Source: an alpha proteobacterium AAP81b
GTDB lineage: Bacteria; Pseudomonadota; Alphaproteobacteria; Sphingomonadales; Sphingomonadaceae
NCBI GenBank assembly: GCA_001295935.1
Contig: LJHX01000038.1
Coordinates: 1-62,446 of the forward strand
Direction of reading: 5' to 3'
Length of the DNA stretch: 62,446 nt
The translations under genes and the position numbers were made by a program. The first letter of the stretch is position 1. Every line of letters begins with the position of its first letter. This document shows, piece after piece, positions 1 through 7,292 of the stretch. The notes beneath the pieces are model-generated. The model had not been told where the DNA came from, did not search any database, and saw only the letters and a program-made list of their open reading frames with translations.

Positions 1-44
1 CCCTCCCCACTCTCGGTTCGCTGCGCTCACCGGGGGGGAGGGGG
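1..44. repeat. GC-rich inverted repeat after pdxJ
   Basis: Arms CCCTCCCC (1-8) and GGGGAGGG (35-42) can pair across a loop of about 26 nt. The element lies 15 nt beyond the pdxJ stop codon, so it could act as a terminator or 3' stabilising hairpin on the minus strand. It resembles the CCCTCCC/GGGAGGG-armed repeats near 11.2 and 53.4 kb. The window edge may cut it off. Confidence 0.5.
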
Positions 45-59
45 AAGGAAGGCCTGTCG

Positions 60-791
60 TCACCCTCTTGCCGCGTCCATGGCGGCACGCATGCGGCGGA
101 TGGCGGCGTCGAGCCCGGTGAAGACGGCTTCGCCGATGAGGAAATGCCCGATGTTGAGCTCGGCGATCTCAGGGATGGCGGCGACGGGGGCGACATTGTC
201 GAAAGTCAGGCCATGGCCGGCGTGGATTTCGAGACCGAGCGCGGCGCCGTATGTGGCGGCGGTGCGCAGCCGGTCGAGCTCGAAGGCGATCGCGTCGCCC
301 TCGGCGTGGGAATAGGGGCCGGTGTGGAGTTCGACGACGGGGGCGCCGAGCTGCGCCGCAGCGTCGAGCTGGCGAGCTTCCGGGGCAATGAACAGGCTGA
401 CGCGGCAACCGGCGTCGCGCAGCCTTGTGACGATCGGCGCGAGCACATTGTGCTGGCCGGCGGCGTCGAGCCCGCCTTCGGTGGTACGCTCGGCGCGGCG
501 TTCGGGAACGATGCAGGCGGCGTGCGGGCGATGGCGCAGCGCGATCGCCAGCATCTCGTCGGTCGCCGCCATTTCGAGGTTCAAGGGCAGCGAGATCGAG
601 CCGATCATACGATCGAGATCGTCGTCGGTGATGTGGCGGCGATCCTCGCGCAGATGCGCGGTGATGCCATCGGCACCGGCAGCGGCGGCGGCGAGCGCGG
701 CGCGCAAGGGGTCGGGATGCTCGCCGCCCCGCGCGTTGCGGATGGTGGCGACGTGATCGATGTTGACGCCGAGGCGGAGATGGCTGGTCAT
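60..791 (-). CDS. pdxJ: Pyridoxine 5'-phosphate synthase PdxJ
   Basis: PdxJ condenses 1-deoxy-D-xylulose 5-phosphate with 3-amino-2-oxopropyl phosphate to give pyridoxine 5'-phosphate, the last step of the DXP-dependent vitamin B6 pathway in the cytoplasm. The 243-residue product has the usual length of this TIM-barrel enzyme. Family signatures are [17 protein letters not shown] at the N-terminus, the LHTGPYS segment and the final [15 protein letters not shown] stretch. The start is the ATG at 791, which overlaps the upstream serine hydrolase stop by four bases (ATGA), implying translational coupling. A longer reading frame continues upstream inside the hydrolase gene but adds nothing conserved. 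Confidence 0.96.
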   Translation of the reverse strand: MTSHLRLGVNIDHVATIRNARGGEHPDPLRAALAAAAAGADGITAHLREDRRHITDDDLDRMIGSISLPLNLEMAATDEMLAIALRHRPHAACIVPERRAERTTEGGLDAAGQHNVLAPIVTRLRDAGCRVSLFIAPEARQLDAAAQLGAPVVELHTGPYSHAEGDAIAFELDRLRTAATYGAALGLEIHAGHGLTFDNVAPVAAIPEIAELNIGHFLIGEAVFTGLDAAIRRMRAAMDAARG

Positions 792-1798
792 GCCGCGCAC
801 GCCGCCGCCGACAGCAGGTCGTAGCTGAGGCCCTTGCCCTGCCAGATCTCGCCGAAGTCGGTCTCGCCGCGATTGGTGAAGGCGATCAGCACGATATGCT
901 TGTCGGGCAGAATGATGTTGCGCACCTGGACGCCGCCGATGCCACCGCGGCGCTCGACGATCTTCACCGGGCCGGTGCAGCCCTTCAGCGGCGCGCTGAA
1001 CACCCATTGGCCGAGCGCCGCGAAGCCGAGCTTCGGCTGGCCGTCCCACATCGTCGCCCGCGCCGCCGGCGACAGCAGCCGGCCGCTGAGGAGGGCTTCG
1101 TCGAAGCGCCACAGGTCGCGCGCGGTGCCGGTCAGCGCCCCAGAGGCGCCGAACGCCGGCAGGTTGAGCGCGCCCTCGGGTTTGCCCTGGTCGAAGCCCT
1201 TGATCGGCGGCGGCCCGGCGGGCGCCAGCGCAATGCCGGTGGCGCCGGCGGGCGCAGCGATCCGCGTCGCCACCAGCCGCGCGAAAGGCTCGCCGGTGAC
1301 GGCTTCGAGCAGGCGACCCGCGACCATATAGTCGCAGTTGTTGTAGCGGAAGCTCGCGCCCGGCTGGTCGCGCACCGGACCGGCACAGATACCGGTCAAC
1401 GCGGCGTAGCTGCCCTTGAAGCCGGGCGTATAGGCGGTGGCGTCGTCATTGGGATCGGGCAGCCCCGATTCGTGCCGGAGCAGCTGGCGGACGGTAAGGC
1501 TGCCGCCGGTCGGCCCCTTGAAGCCCGGCAAATAGCGCGTCAGTGGCGCGTCGAGATCGAGCTTGCCGAGCGTCACCTGCTGCATGGCGAGCGTCGCGGT
1601 CAGCTGCTTGCTGACCGAGGCGAAGCGCCAGCGCCCATAGCCGGTGAAGGCCGCCTTGCCACCCGGGTCGCGGCTGCCAAAGCCGCGCTGGAGGGTGACC
1701 GCGCCATCGCGCGCCACCAGGATTTCGCCATGGAGCTTCGCCGCTTCAGCGACGATCTCGACCGGCGTCGGTGGCAGGATGAGGTCAAGCATCATCAT
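788..1798 (-). CDS. Serine hydrolase, beta-lactamase/transpeptidase-like family
   Basis: A 336-residue member of the class C beta-lactamase-like serine hydrolases (penicillin-binding protein/esterase fold). The catalytic SxxK motif is SVSK at residues 61-64, the second YxN motif is YNN at 152-154, and HESGLP is a typical family segment. I see no signal peptide or lipobox, so it is probably cytoplasmic or non-classically exported, and an esterase or peptidase role is as likely as a cell-wall role. It overlaps pyrE upstream and pdxJ downstream by four bases each, placing it in a translationally coupled nucleotide/B6 biosynthesis operon. The substrate is unknown. Confidence 0.85.
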   Translation of the reverse strand: MMMLDLILPPTPVEIVAEAAKLHGEILVARDGAVTLQRGFGSRDPGGKAAFTGYGRWRFASVSKQLTATLAMQQVTLGKLDLDAPLTRYLPGFKGPTGGSLTVRQLLRHESGLPDPNDDATAYTPGFKGSYAALTGICAGPVRDQPGASFRYNNCDYMVAGRLLEAVTGEPFARLVATRIAAPAGATGIALAPAGPPPIKGFDQGKPEGALNLPAFGASGALTGTARDLWRFDEALLSGRLLSPAARATMWDGQPKLGFAALGQWVFSAPLKGCTGPVKIVERRGGIGGVQVRNIILPDKHIVLIAFTNRGETDFGEIWQGKGLSYDLLSAAACAA

Positions 1799-2376
1799 GC
1801 GGCGCGGCTGCCCGGCTTGACCGCCGGGATGGCGGCGAGCTCGGGCGGCAGCGCATCGACGGCATAGCTCGGCACGTCGAGGCGGATAAGCGGCGTGAAG
1901 GGCACGCCGAGATCGGCGCTGCCGTTCGAGCGATCGACCAGCGACGCCGCATGGATGACATCGCCGCCGGCGGCGCGCACCGCGGCGATCGCCTCGCGGC
2001 TGCTGAGGCCAGTGGTCACGACATCTTCCATCAGCAGCACCTTCTGGCCGGGTTCGAGGCGGAAGCCGCGCCGCAGCTCGAAAGTCCCCGTCGGGCGCTC
2101 GACGAACATCGAGAGCACGCCGAGCGCCCGCGCCACTTCATGGCCGCAGATCAGCCCGCCCATCGCCGGGGCGATCACCACCTCGACCGCGTCGCGAACC
2201 GCCGCCGGCAGCTTCGCCGCCAGCGCCTCGGCAAGCCGCGCCGCGCGCGCCGGGTCCATCAGGACGCGGGCGCATTGCAGATAGCGCGGGCTGCGCAGCC
2301 CCGAGGAGAGAATGAAATGGCCTTCGAGCAGGGCCTCGGCGGCGCGGAATTCCGCCAGAACGTCGTCATCGGTCAT
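1795..2376 (-). CDS. pyrE: Orotate phosphoribosyltransferase
   Basis: PyrE transfers the phosphoribosyl group of PRPP to orotate, giving OMP in pyrimidine synthesis. The 193-residue protein contains the PRPP-binding segment [18 protein letters not shown] and the N-terminal [15 protein letters not shown] stretch of the shorter alphaproteobacterial PyrE group. Its stop overlaps the hydrolase start by 4 nt. An 81-nt spacer separates it from rsh upstream, so an internal promoter is possible but not obvious. Confidence 0.95.
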   Translation of the reverse strand: MTDDDVLAEFRAAEALLEGHFILSSGLRSPRYLQCARVLMDPARAARLAEALAAKLPAAVRDAVEVVIAPAMGGLICGHEVARALGVLSMFVERPTGTFELRRGFRLEPGQKVLLMEDVVTTGLSSREAIAAVRAAGGDVIHAASLVDRSNGSADLGVPFTPLIRLDVPSYAVDALPPELAAIPAVKPGSRAA

Positions 2377-2457
2377 GACGACCGCCTAGCAGAGCCGCGG
2401 GCCTGCCGAAACGCCCCTATTGTCCCACCTCGGTGAAAGTGACGACACGGCGCGTGG

Positions 2458-4599
2458 TCAGCTGCCCCGCACGCGATCGACCGAGACGACCGCTTTCACC
2501 GCGCGCAGCCCGGTCAGAATGCGGCTGAGATGTTTCACATCCTCGACCTCGATGTCGAGAAGGTCGGTATGAAACTCACGGTCGCGGTGCTGCAGCGCCA
2601 GCCCGACGATGTTGGCACCTTGCGCCGCGATGCTCGCCGTCAGGCTGGCGAGCGCGCCGGGCTGGTTGTGGACGACGACGGCGATGCGCGCCACGGCGCC
2701 GTCGCTTTCCGGCCCCCAGGAGACTTCCAGCCATTCGCCATCCTCCTCGGCGAGGCTGGCGCAATCGATGGTGTGGACAACAATGGGGCCATCGGGGTGG
2801 CGGATGCCGACGATGCGATCGCCCGGGATGGGGTGACAGGCGCCGAGCTCGAAGCCGACGCCGGGGGTCAGGCCTTCGATGGTCAGCGCCGCGGGGCCGG
2901 GCTTGCCGCGGCTGCGACGCGGCTTCTTGCCGGCGGTCGACCCCGGCACCAGCGCTTCCGACACCTCGGCATCGGTCAGGCGGTTCTTCGCCATGGCAAC
3001 TTCGAGCGCCAGGCGATCGGGGAGTTGCAGCCGCGCCAGCGCCGGCGCCAGCACCTCGTCATCAAGCTGCACCGCCAGCCGCAACGCCAGCGATTCGAGC
3101 AGCTTGTGCCCCATGGCGCGGTTCTCGGCCTCGGCTTTCTGGCGGACGTGGCGGCGCACCGCGGCGCGCGCCTTGGCGCTGGCGACAAAGCCGCCCCAGG
3201 CCGGATCGGGCGCCTTGACCTTGCTGCGGATGATCTCGACCTGGTCGCCATTGGCCAGCCGCGTCCTGAGCGGCACGACGCGCGAATTGACCTTGGCGCC
3301 GATGCAGGTGTCGCCCAGATCGCTATGCACGGCATAGGCGAAATCGACCGGCGTCGAGCCCTTCGGCAGCTGATACAGGTCGCCCTTGGGGGTGAAGGCG
3401 AAGACCTGGTCCTGGAACATCGCCAGCCGGGCGTTTTCGAGCAGTTCCTCGGGGCTCGCCGCCGAATGCAGGACTTCGAGCAGATCCTCGAGCCAGGGAT
3501 AGGCCTCGCGCGCCGCCGGGCTGCCCTGCTTGTAGGCCCAATGCGCGGCGAGGCCGAATTCGGCTTCCTCATGCATGCGGCGGGTGCGGATCTGGACTTC
3601 GATGCGGGCATTTTCGCGCGCCCCGTCGCGTCCGCCGGCGTCACGGCCGCCGCCGCTGTTGTGCATCACCGTCGTGTGGATTGACTTGTAGCCGTTGCGC
3701 TTCGGCGTCGAGACGAAATCCTTGAAGCGCCCGATGACCATCGGCCAGCGGCGGTGCACCACGCCGAGCGCGCGATAACAAAGGTCGTCGTCGGGCACGA
3801 GGATGCGGAAGGCCATGACGTCGGACAGCGCCTCGAAGCCCATGGCGCGCGCCTGCATCTTGCGCCAGATGCTGTAGGGGCGTTTTTCGCGCCCCGTCAC
3901 CTCGGCGTCGATGCCGTTCTGGGCGAGCACAAGCTTGATGCCCGAGGCGATGCGCGCGACGGTATCGCCGCCCGTGCTGCGCAGCTTGTCGAGGCGCTGG
4001 ACGATGGTGTCATGCGCTTCGGGTTCGAGATGGCGGAAAGCCAGCTCCTGCATCTCCTCCATGAAGCCATACATGCCGATGCGCTCGGCGAGCGGCGCAT
4101 AGATGTCCATCGTCTCGCGGGCGATGCGGCGGCGCTTTTCCTCGGACTTGATGAAGTGCAGCGTCCGCATGTTGTGCAGCCGGTCGGCGAGCTTGACGAG
4201 CAGCACGCGGATGTCGTTCGACATGGCGAGGATGAACTTGCGCAAATTCTCGGCCTGGCGCTCGGTGTCGGTCTGCACCTCGATGCGGCTGAGCTTGGTG
4301 ACGCCGTCGACCAGCCGGCCGACGCTGGCGCCGAACAGCCGGTCGATCTGTTCCTGGGTGGCGACGGTATCCTCGATGGTGTCGTGGAGGATGCCGGTGG
4401 CGATCGTCTCGTCGTCGAGTTTCAAGTCGGTCAGGATGCCGGCGACTTCGATCGGATGGCTGAAATAGGGGTCGCCCGAGGCGCGCAGTTGCGACCCGTG
4501 CGCCTTCATCGAGAAGACATAGGCGCGGTTGAGCAGGTCCTCGTCGGCCTCGGGGTCGTACGACTTGACGCGTTCAACGAGTTCATACTGGCGGAGCAT
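2458..4599 (-). CDS. rsh: Bifunctional (p)ppGpp synthetase/hydrolase (RelA/SpoT homologue)
   Basis: A 713-residue Rsh protein that both makes and degrades the alarmone (p)ppGpp. The HD hydrolase domain occupies roughly residues 25-180, with FSHP and the metal-binding HDTIEDT (H72-D73). The synthetase domain follows with RFKDFVSTPKRNGYKSIHT. A TGS domain (VFAFTPKGDLYQLPKG) and a C-terminal ACT domain (VHNQPGALASLTASIA) complete the order. Retention of both catalytic motifs argues for a bifunctional enzyme, as in most alphaproteobacteria with a single long Rsh. It lies in the conserved neighbourhood of rpoZ and pyrE. The start is the ATG at 4599. Confidence 0.96.
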   Translation of the reverse strand: MLRQYELVERVKSYDPEADEDLLNRAYVFSMKAHGSQLRASGDPYFSHPIEVAGILTDLKLDDETIATGILHDTIEDTVATQEQIDRLFGASVGRLVDGVTKLSRIEVQTDTERQAENLRKFILAMSNDIRVLLVKLADRLHNMRTLHFIKSEEKRRRIARETMDIYAPLAERIGMYGFMEEMQELAFRHLEPEAHDTIVQRLDKLRSTGGDTVARIASGIKLVLAQNGIDAEVTGREKRPYSIWRKMQARAMGFEALSDVMAFRILVPDDDLCYRALGVVHRRWPMVIGRFKDFVSTPKRNGYKSIHTTVMHNSGGGRDAGGRDGARENARIEVQIRTRRMHEEAEFGLAAHWAYKQGSPAAREAYPWLEDLLEVLHSAASPEELLENARLAMFQDQVFAFTPKGDLYQLPKGSTPVDFAYAVHSDLGDTCIGAKVNSRVVPLRTRLANGDQVEIIRSKVKAPDPAWGGFVASAKARAAVRRHVRQKAEAENRAMGHKLLESLALRLAVQLDDEVLAPALARLQLPDRLALEVAMAKNRLTDAEVSEALVPGSTAGKKPRRSRGKPGPAALTIEGLTPGVGFELGACHPIPGDRIVGIRHPDGPIVVHTIDCASLAEEDGEWLEVSWGPESDGAVARIAVVVHNQPGALASLTASIAAQGANIVGLALQHRDREFHTDLLDIEVEDVKHLSRILTGLRAVKAVVSVDRVRGS

Positions 4600-4643
4600 C
4601 GGGCGATGATGGGGCGCGCTGGCGACGCGCGCAACCGCAACTG

Positions 4644-5327
4644 TCAGGCGAGGCTGAGGCCGTGGTCGGCGGCCTTGGCCAGCACCAGGCCGGCACGGGC
4701 GCGCATCGGCGCGATATGTTCACGCAGATTGGGCAGGTTGATGTCGTTCCAGACCTGCGTCGCCACCGCCGCGACGCCGGCCTCGTCGAGCCCCAGAAAG
4801 CGCGTGTAGAAGGACGCCGGATCGTCATGCGCCGCGCGCCAGAAGCCCAGGAAGCGCGCGATGTACCAGGCAAGCAGATCGGCCTCGGCGGCGTCGAGAT
4901 AGACCAGCACGTCAAGCGCGCCCGTCGGCAGCGCATTGAAGCCAAGGCCTTCGACGATCACCACGTCGGCGCTGACGTCCCTTGCAAGCTCGGGGTCGAT
5001 GTCGAAATGCTGGTGCGAATAGCCGGGCACCCGCGCGCCGCCGCGGCGCAGGTCGGCGAGCGTCGCGGCGAACAGGTGGTGGTCGTAGCTTTCCGGGAAG
5101 CCCTTGCGGAGGAGCAGGCCACGGCTTTCCAGGACGGCATTGGGCAGCAGGAAGCCGTCGGTGGCGACGACCGCGGCGCCGGGGATGGCGTCGGCGAGCG
5201 CTGACGCCAGAGTCGATTTGCCGGCGGCGACCGAACCGGTCAGGCCGATGAGACACGGTGTATCGGGAGTGCGCCCGGCGATGAGGCGGGTGGCGAGGTC
5301 GGGGATGGTGAGCGGGCCGCCGGACAT
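4644..5327 (-). CDS. Short CoaA-like (type I pantothenate kinase family) P-loop kinase
   Basis: A 227-residue P-loop kinase that reads like type I pantothenate kinase (CoaA): Walker A GSVAAGKST (about residues 31-39), the CoaA hallmark ATDGFLLPN followed by RKGFPESYD, then YSHQHFDI, WYIARFLGF and NDINLPNLREHI. CoaA proteins are about 310-320 residues; this one lacks roughly 75 residues at the N-terminus before the P-loop. It could still phosphorylate pantothenate, the first committed step of CoA synthesis, or act on a related substrate. It sits between the rpoZ 3' repeat and rsh, apparently in the same transcription direction. Confidence 0.75.
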   Translation of the reverse strand: MSGGPLTIPDLATRLIAGRTPDTPCLIGLTGSVAAGKSTLASALADAIPGAAVVATDGFLLPNAVLESRGLLLRKGFPESYDHHLFAATLADLRRGGARVPGYSHQHFDIDPELARDVSADVVIVEGLGFNALPTGALDVLVYLDAAEADLLAWYIARFLGFWRAAHDDPASFYTRFLGLDEAGVAAVATQVWNDINLPNLREHIAPMRARAGLVLAKAADHGLSLA

Positions 5328-5394
5328 GGCGTCATGGTGACGCGGGGGCCGCGCGTTGGGAAGGGGAGAGGTAGGGGAGGGAAAGTAGGAAGAG

Positions 5395-5531
5395 CGCCGC
5401 GGCGAAGCCGCGTCGGACGTCAGACCGGTTCGCCGGACTTGATGTCCGGCGCCCGGCTGGCCGACCGTTCGCGCGAGTCCGCGCGCTTCAGAAATTCGCT
5501 GCGCGAATTTCTTCCAGCGCGCTGGCCGCGC
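5395..5531 (-). repeat. Three-hairpin 3' element, copy 1 (after rpoZ)
   Basis: A roughly 137-bp element that begins directly after the rpoZ stop codon. It is nearly the reverse complement of 6725-6864, which follows rpsD; relative to its gene each copy has the same orientation. Three inverted repeats can be seen: GAAATTCGC/GCGAATTTC (5491-5511, 3-nt loop), GCCGGAC/GTCCGGC (5432-5450, 5-nt loop) and CGCGGC/GCCGCG (5398-5412, 3-nt loop). There is no T-tract, so it is not a classical intrinsic terminator. Possible roles are a 3' UTR stability element, a processing site or a mobile palindromic repeat. Confidence 0.85.
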
Positions 5532-5873
5532 TCATTCGTAATCCGGCCCCAGATTCTGATTCCGCGGCGGCTGCGCCGCCGTAACCCGCAAAGCCTCGGC
5601 CGAAGCCGCCAACGAACCGATCGCATCGGGCGTATCGTCCTCGTCAGGAACGACACGCTGCATCGACGACACCACCGCCTCCTTGAGATCGGCGGGGCGG
5701 ACGGTCTGTTCGGCGATCTCGCGCAGCGCGACGACGGGGTTCTTGTCGCGGTCGCGGTCGATGGTCAGCTCGGCGCCGGCCGAAATGGCGCGGGCGCGGT
5801 TGGCGGCGAGCAGCACCAGGTCGAAGCGATTGGGGATCTTGTCGACGCAATCCTCGACGGTGACGCGCGCCAT
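5532..5873 (-). CDS. rpoZ: RNA polymerase omega subunit
   Basis: The 113-residue protein starts [16 protein letters not shown] and contains the omega core segment [17 protein letters not shown]. Omega promotes folding and assembly of the beta' subunit and, in many proteobacteria, forms part of a ppGpp site, which suits its position upstream of rsh. I chose the ATG at 5873 because the conserved sequence begins there; an in-frame extension to 5930 has no conservation. After the omega core the tail is acidic and Ala/Pro-rich. The three-hairpin 3' element follows immediately. Confidence 0.95.
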   Translation of the reverse strand: MARVTVEDCVDKIPNRFDLVLLAANRARAISAGAELTIDRDRDKNPVVALREIAEQTVRPADLKEAVVSSMQRVVPDEDDTPDAIGSLAASAEALRVTAAQPPRNQNLGPDYE

Positions 5874-5944
5874 GGGGCAAACTCCGGGGGAATTAGGAAA
5901 GAGCGGCGCGAGTGACGACAAAGCCGCCAAAAGTCAAGTCCGGC

Positions 5945-5973
5945 TTGACGGCGTGGCCCCTTGCGGCTAACGC
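5945..5973 (+). promoter_or_regulatory. Candidate sigma-70-type promoter of rpsD
   Basis: TTGACG (5945-5950), a 17-nt spacer, then TAACGC (5968-5973). The layout and downstream bases (GGCTAAC followed by a GCCCGCGCTT-like run) are shared with the rpmB promoter near 39.6 kb, which supports it. It would give an rpsD leader of about 130 nt. It lies in the 238-bp divergent rpoZ-rpsD spacer; a minus-strand TTGACT at about 5938-5933 may belong to rpoZ, but I see no clear matching -10 for it. Confidence 0.55.
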
Positions 5974-6111
5974 CCCGCGCTTCGCGACTTGGCCCTGCAC
6001 CCCCGGTGAAGCAGGCGCCGCGCTCGGTGGCCCTACAAGGGGGTCGGCCGGGCGGTGCGAGGCCGGGGACCGGCGCTCGATGACGGGCGCCGCGCCAGCA
6101 AAGGAACATCG

Positions 6112-6723
6112 ATGTCGAAGCGTCACGCCGCCAAATACAAGCTCGATCGCCGCATGGGCGAGAATATCTGGGGCCGGCCGAAGAGCCCGGTCAACAAGCG
6201 CGAATATGGCCCCGGCCAGCATGGCCAGCGCCGCAAGGGCAAGACCTCGGACTTCGGCCTGCAGCTCAAGGCCAAGCAGAAGCTCAAGGGCTATTACGGC
6301 GACGTCACCGAAAAGCAGTTCCGCAAGGTCTATGAAGAGGCCGTCCGCATGAAGGGCGACACCTCGCAGAACCTCATCGGCCTGCTCGAACAGCGCCTCG
6401 ACATGGTCGTCTATCGCGCCAAGTTCGCCCCGACGATCTTCGCCGCGCGCCAGATCGTCAACCACGGCCATATCCTGGTCAACGGCCGCCGCTGCAACAT
6501 CGGCTCGGCCAAGGTCTACCCCGGCGACATCGTCGAGCTCGGCCCCAAGGCCAGGGAAATGGCGTTGGTCATGGAAGCCCAGACCTTGAGCGAGCGCGAC
6601 GTTCCCGAATATGTCGCGACCGAAGGCCCCAAGGCGACCTATGTCCGCGTGCCGACGCTCGATGAAGTGCCGTATGCGGTGAAGATGGAGCCGAATTTGG
6701 TCGTGGAATTTTATAGCCGGTGA
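6112..6723 (+). CDS. rpsD: 30S ribosomal protein S4
   Basis: A 203-residue S4 protein beginning [20 protein letters not shown] and containing the S4 RNA-binding segment [20 protein letters not shown]. It is a primary 16S rRNA binder and an early assembly protein of the small subunit. The ATG at 6112 is preceded by AAAGGAA at 6100-6106. It is a single-gene unit here, as in other alphaproteobacteria, divergent from rpoZ and followed at once by copy 2 of the three-hairpin repeat. Confidence 0.98.
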   Translation: MSKRHAAKYKLDRRMGENIWGRPKSPVNKREYGPGQHGQRRKGKTSDFGLQLKAKQKLKGYYGDVTEKQFRKVYEEAVRMKGDTSQNLIGLLEQRLDMVVYRAKFAPTIFAARQIVNHGHILVNGRRCNIGSAKVYPGDIVELGPKAREMALVMEAQTLSERDVPEYVATEGPKATYVRVPTLDEVPYAVKMEPNLVVEFYSR

Positions 6724-6724
6724 T

Positions 6725-6864
6725 CCGCAGCGCGGCCGCGCGCTGGAAGAAATTTGCGCAGCGAATTTCTGAAGCGCGCGGACTCGCGCAAGGTCGGCTG
6801 GCGGGGCGCCGGACATCAAGTCCGGCGAACCCGTCCAACGTCACGCCGCGGCTTTGCCGCGGCG
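6725..6864 (+). repeat. Three-hairpin 3' element, copy 2 (after rpsD)
   Basis: Partner of 5395-5531, in inverted orientation but identical placement: it starts one base after the rpsD stop. Hairpins are GAAATTTGC/GCGAATTTC (6749-6769, 3-nt loop), GCCGGAC/GTCCGGC (within about 6808-6827) and CGCCGCGGC/GCCGCGGCG (6844-6864, 3-nt loop). The one change in the first stem relative to copy 1 turns a C-G pair into a U-G wobble and so keeps the RNA stem. The third stem is longer (9 bp) than in copy 1. Confidence 0.85.
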
Positions 6865-7292
6865 TTTCGCGTTCCGGGCTATTGCAACACCCCCTCGCCG
6901 CGCCCCGCCCTTGCGGCGCCGACAACCCCCTGCTACCAAAGGCGCGCCGCAGCTTCGCGCCGTGGCGCTTTCCCGGACCGATGCGTCCTGTCGCCCTGTG
7001 CCCGCGCCCCGCGCGCCGGCGGGGGGCGACGTTCGACGCCCAGGTTCGGGCCGAAAATGTCCGGCCGGGGTCAGGCCGGCAAGGCAAGGGAGCCGGATGA
7101 GCCGAGTGTCATGGAGAAATGTCGAGGGCGCCCGCGAGGTCGCATCGGCATGGATGACACCGCTTCCCGGCGCCATTTATTCCCGATTGAACCAATCCCG
7201 GGCCGAACGCCGCTGGCGTTCCGGCCCTTCGCTTGTCCGCCGCCACGGCAGTTCGCCCGTCGAACGCCATCGCCGCGCCATGGAGTTATCCG
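6865..7292 (+). promoter_or_regulatory. Long leader region of rne
   Basis: About 430 nt without a convincing gene precede rne; the open frames here are continuations of the repeat or lack codon bias. The clearest structure is a GC hairpin with one bulge, GGGCCGAACGCC (7200-7211) pairing with 7215-7227. A second GC-rich inverted repeat lies around 7060-7095. The rne ribosome-binding site GGAGTT is at 7282-7287. RNase E leaders are autoregulatory in other bacteria; a similar role here is inference only. Confidence 0.4.
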
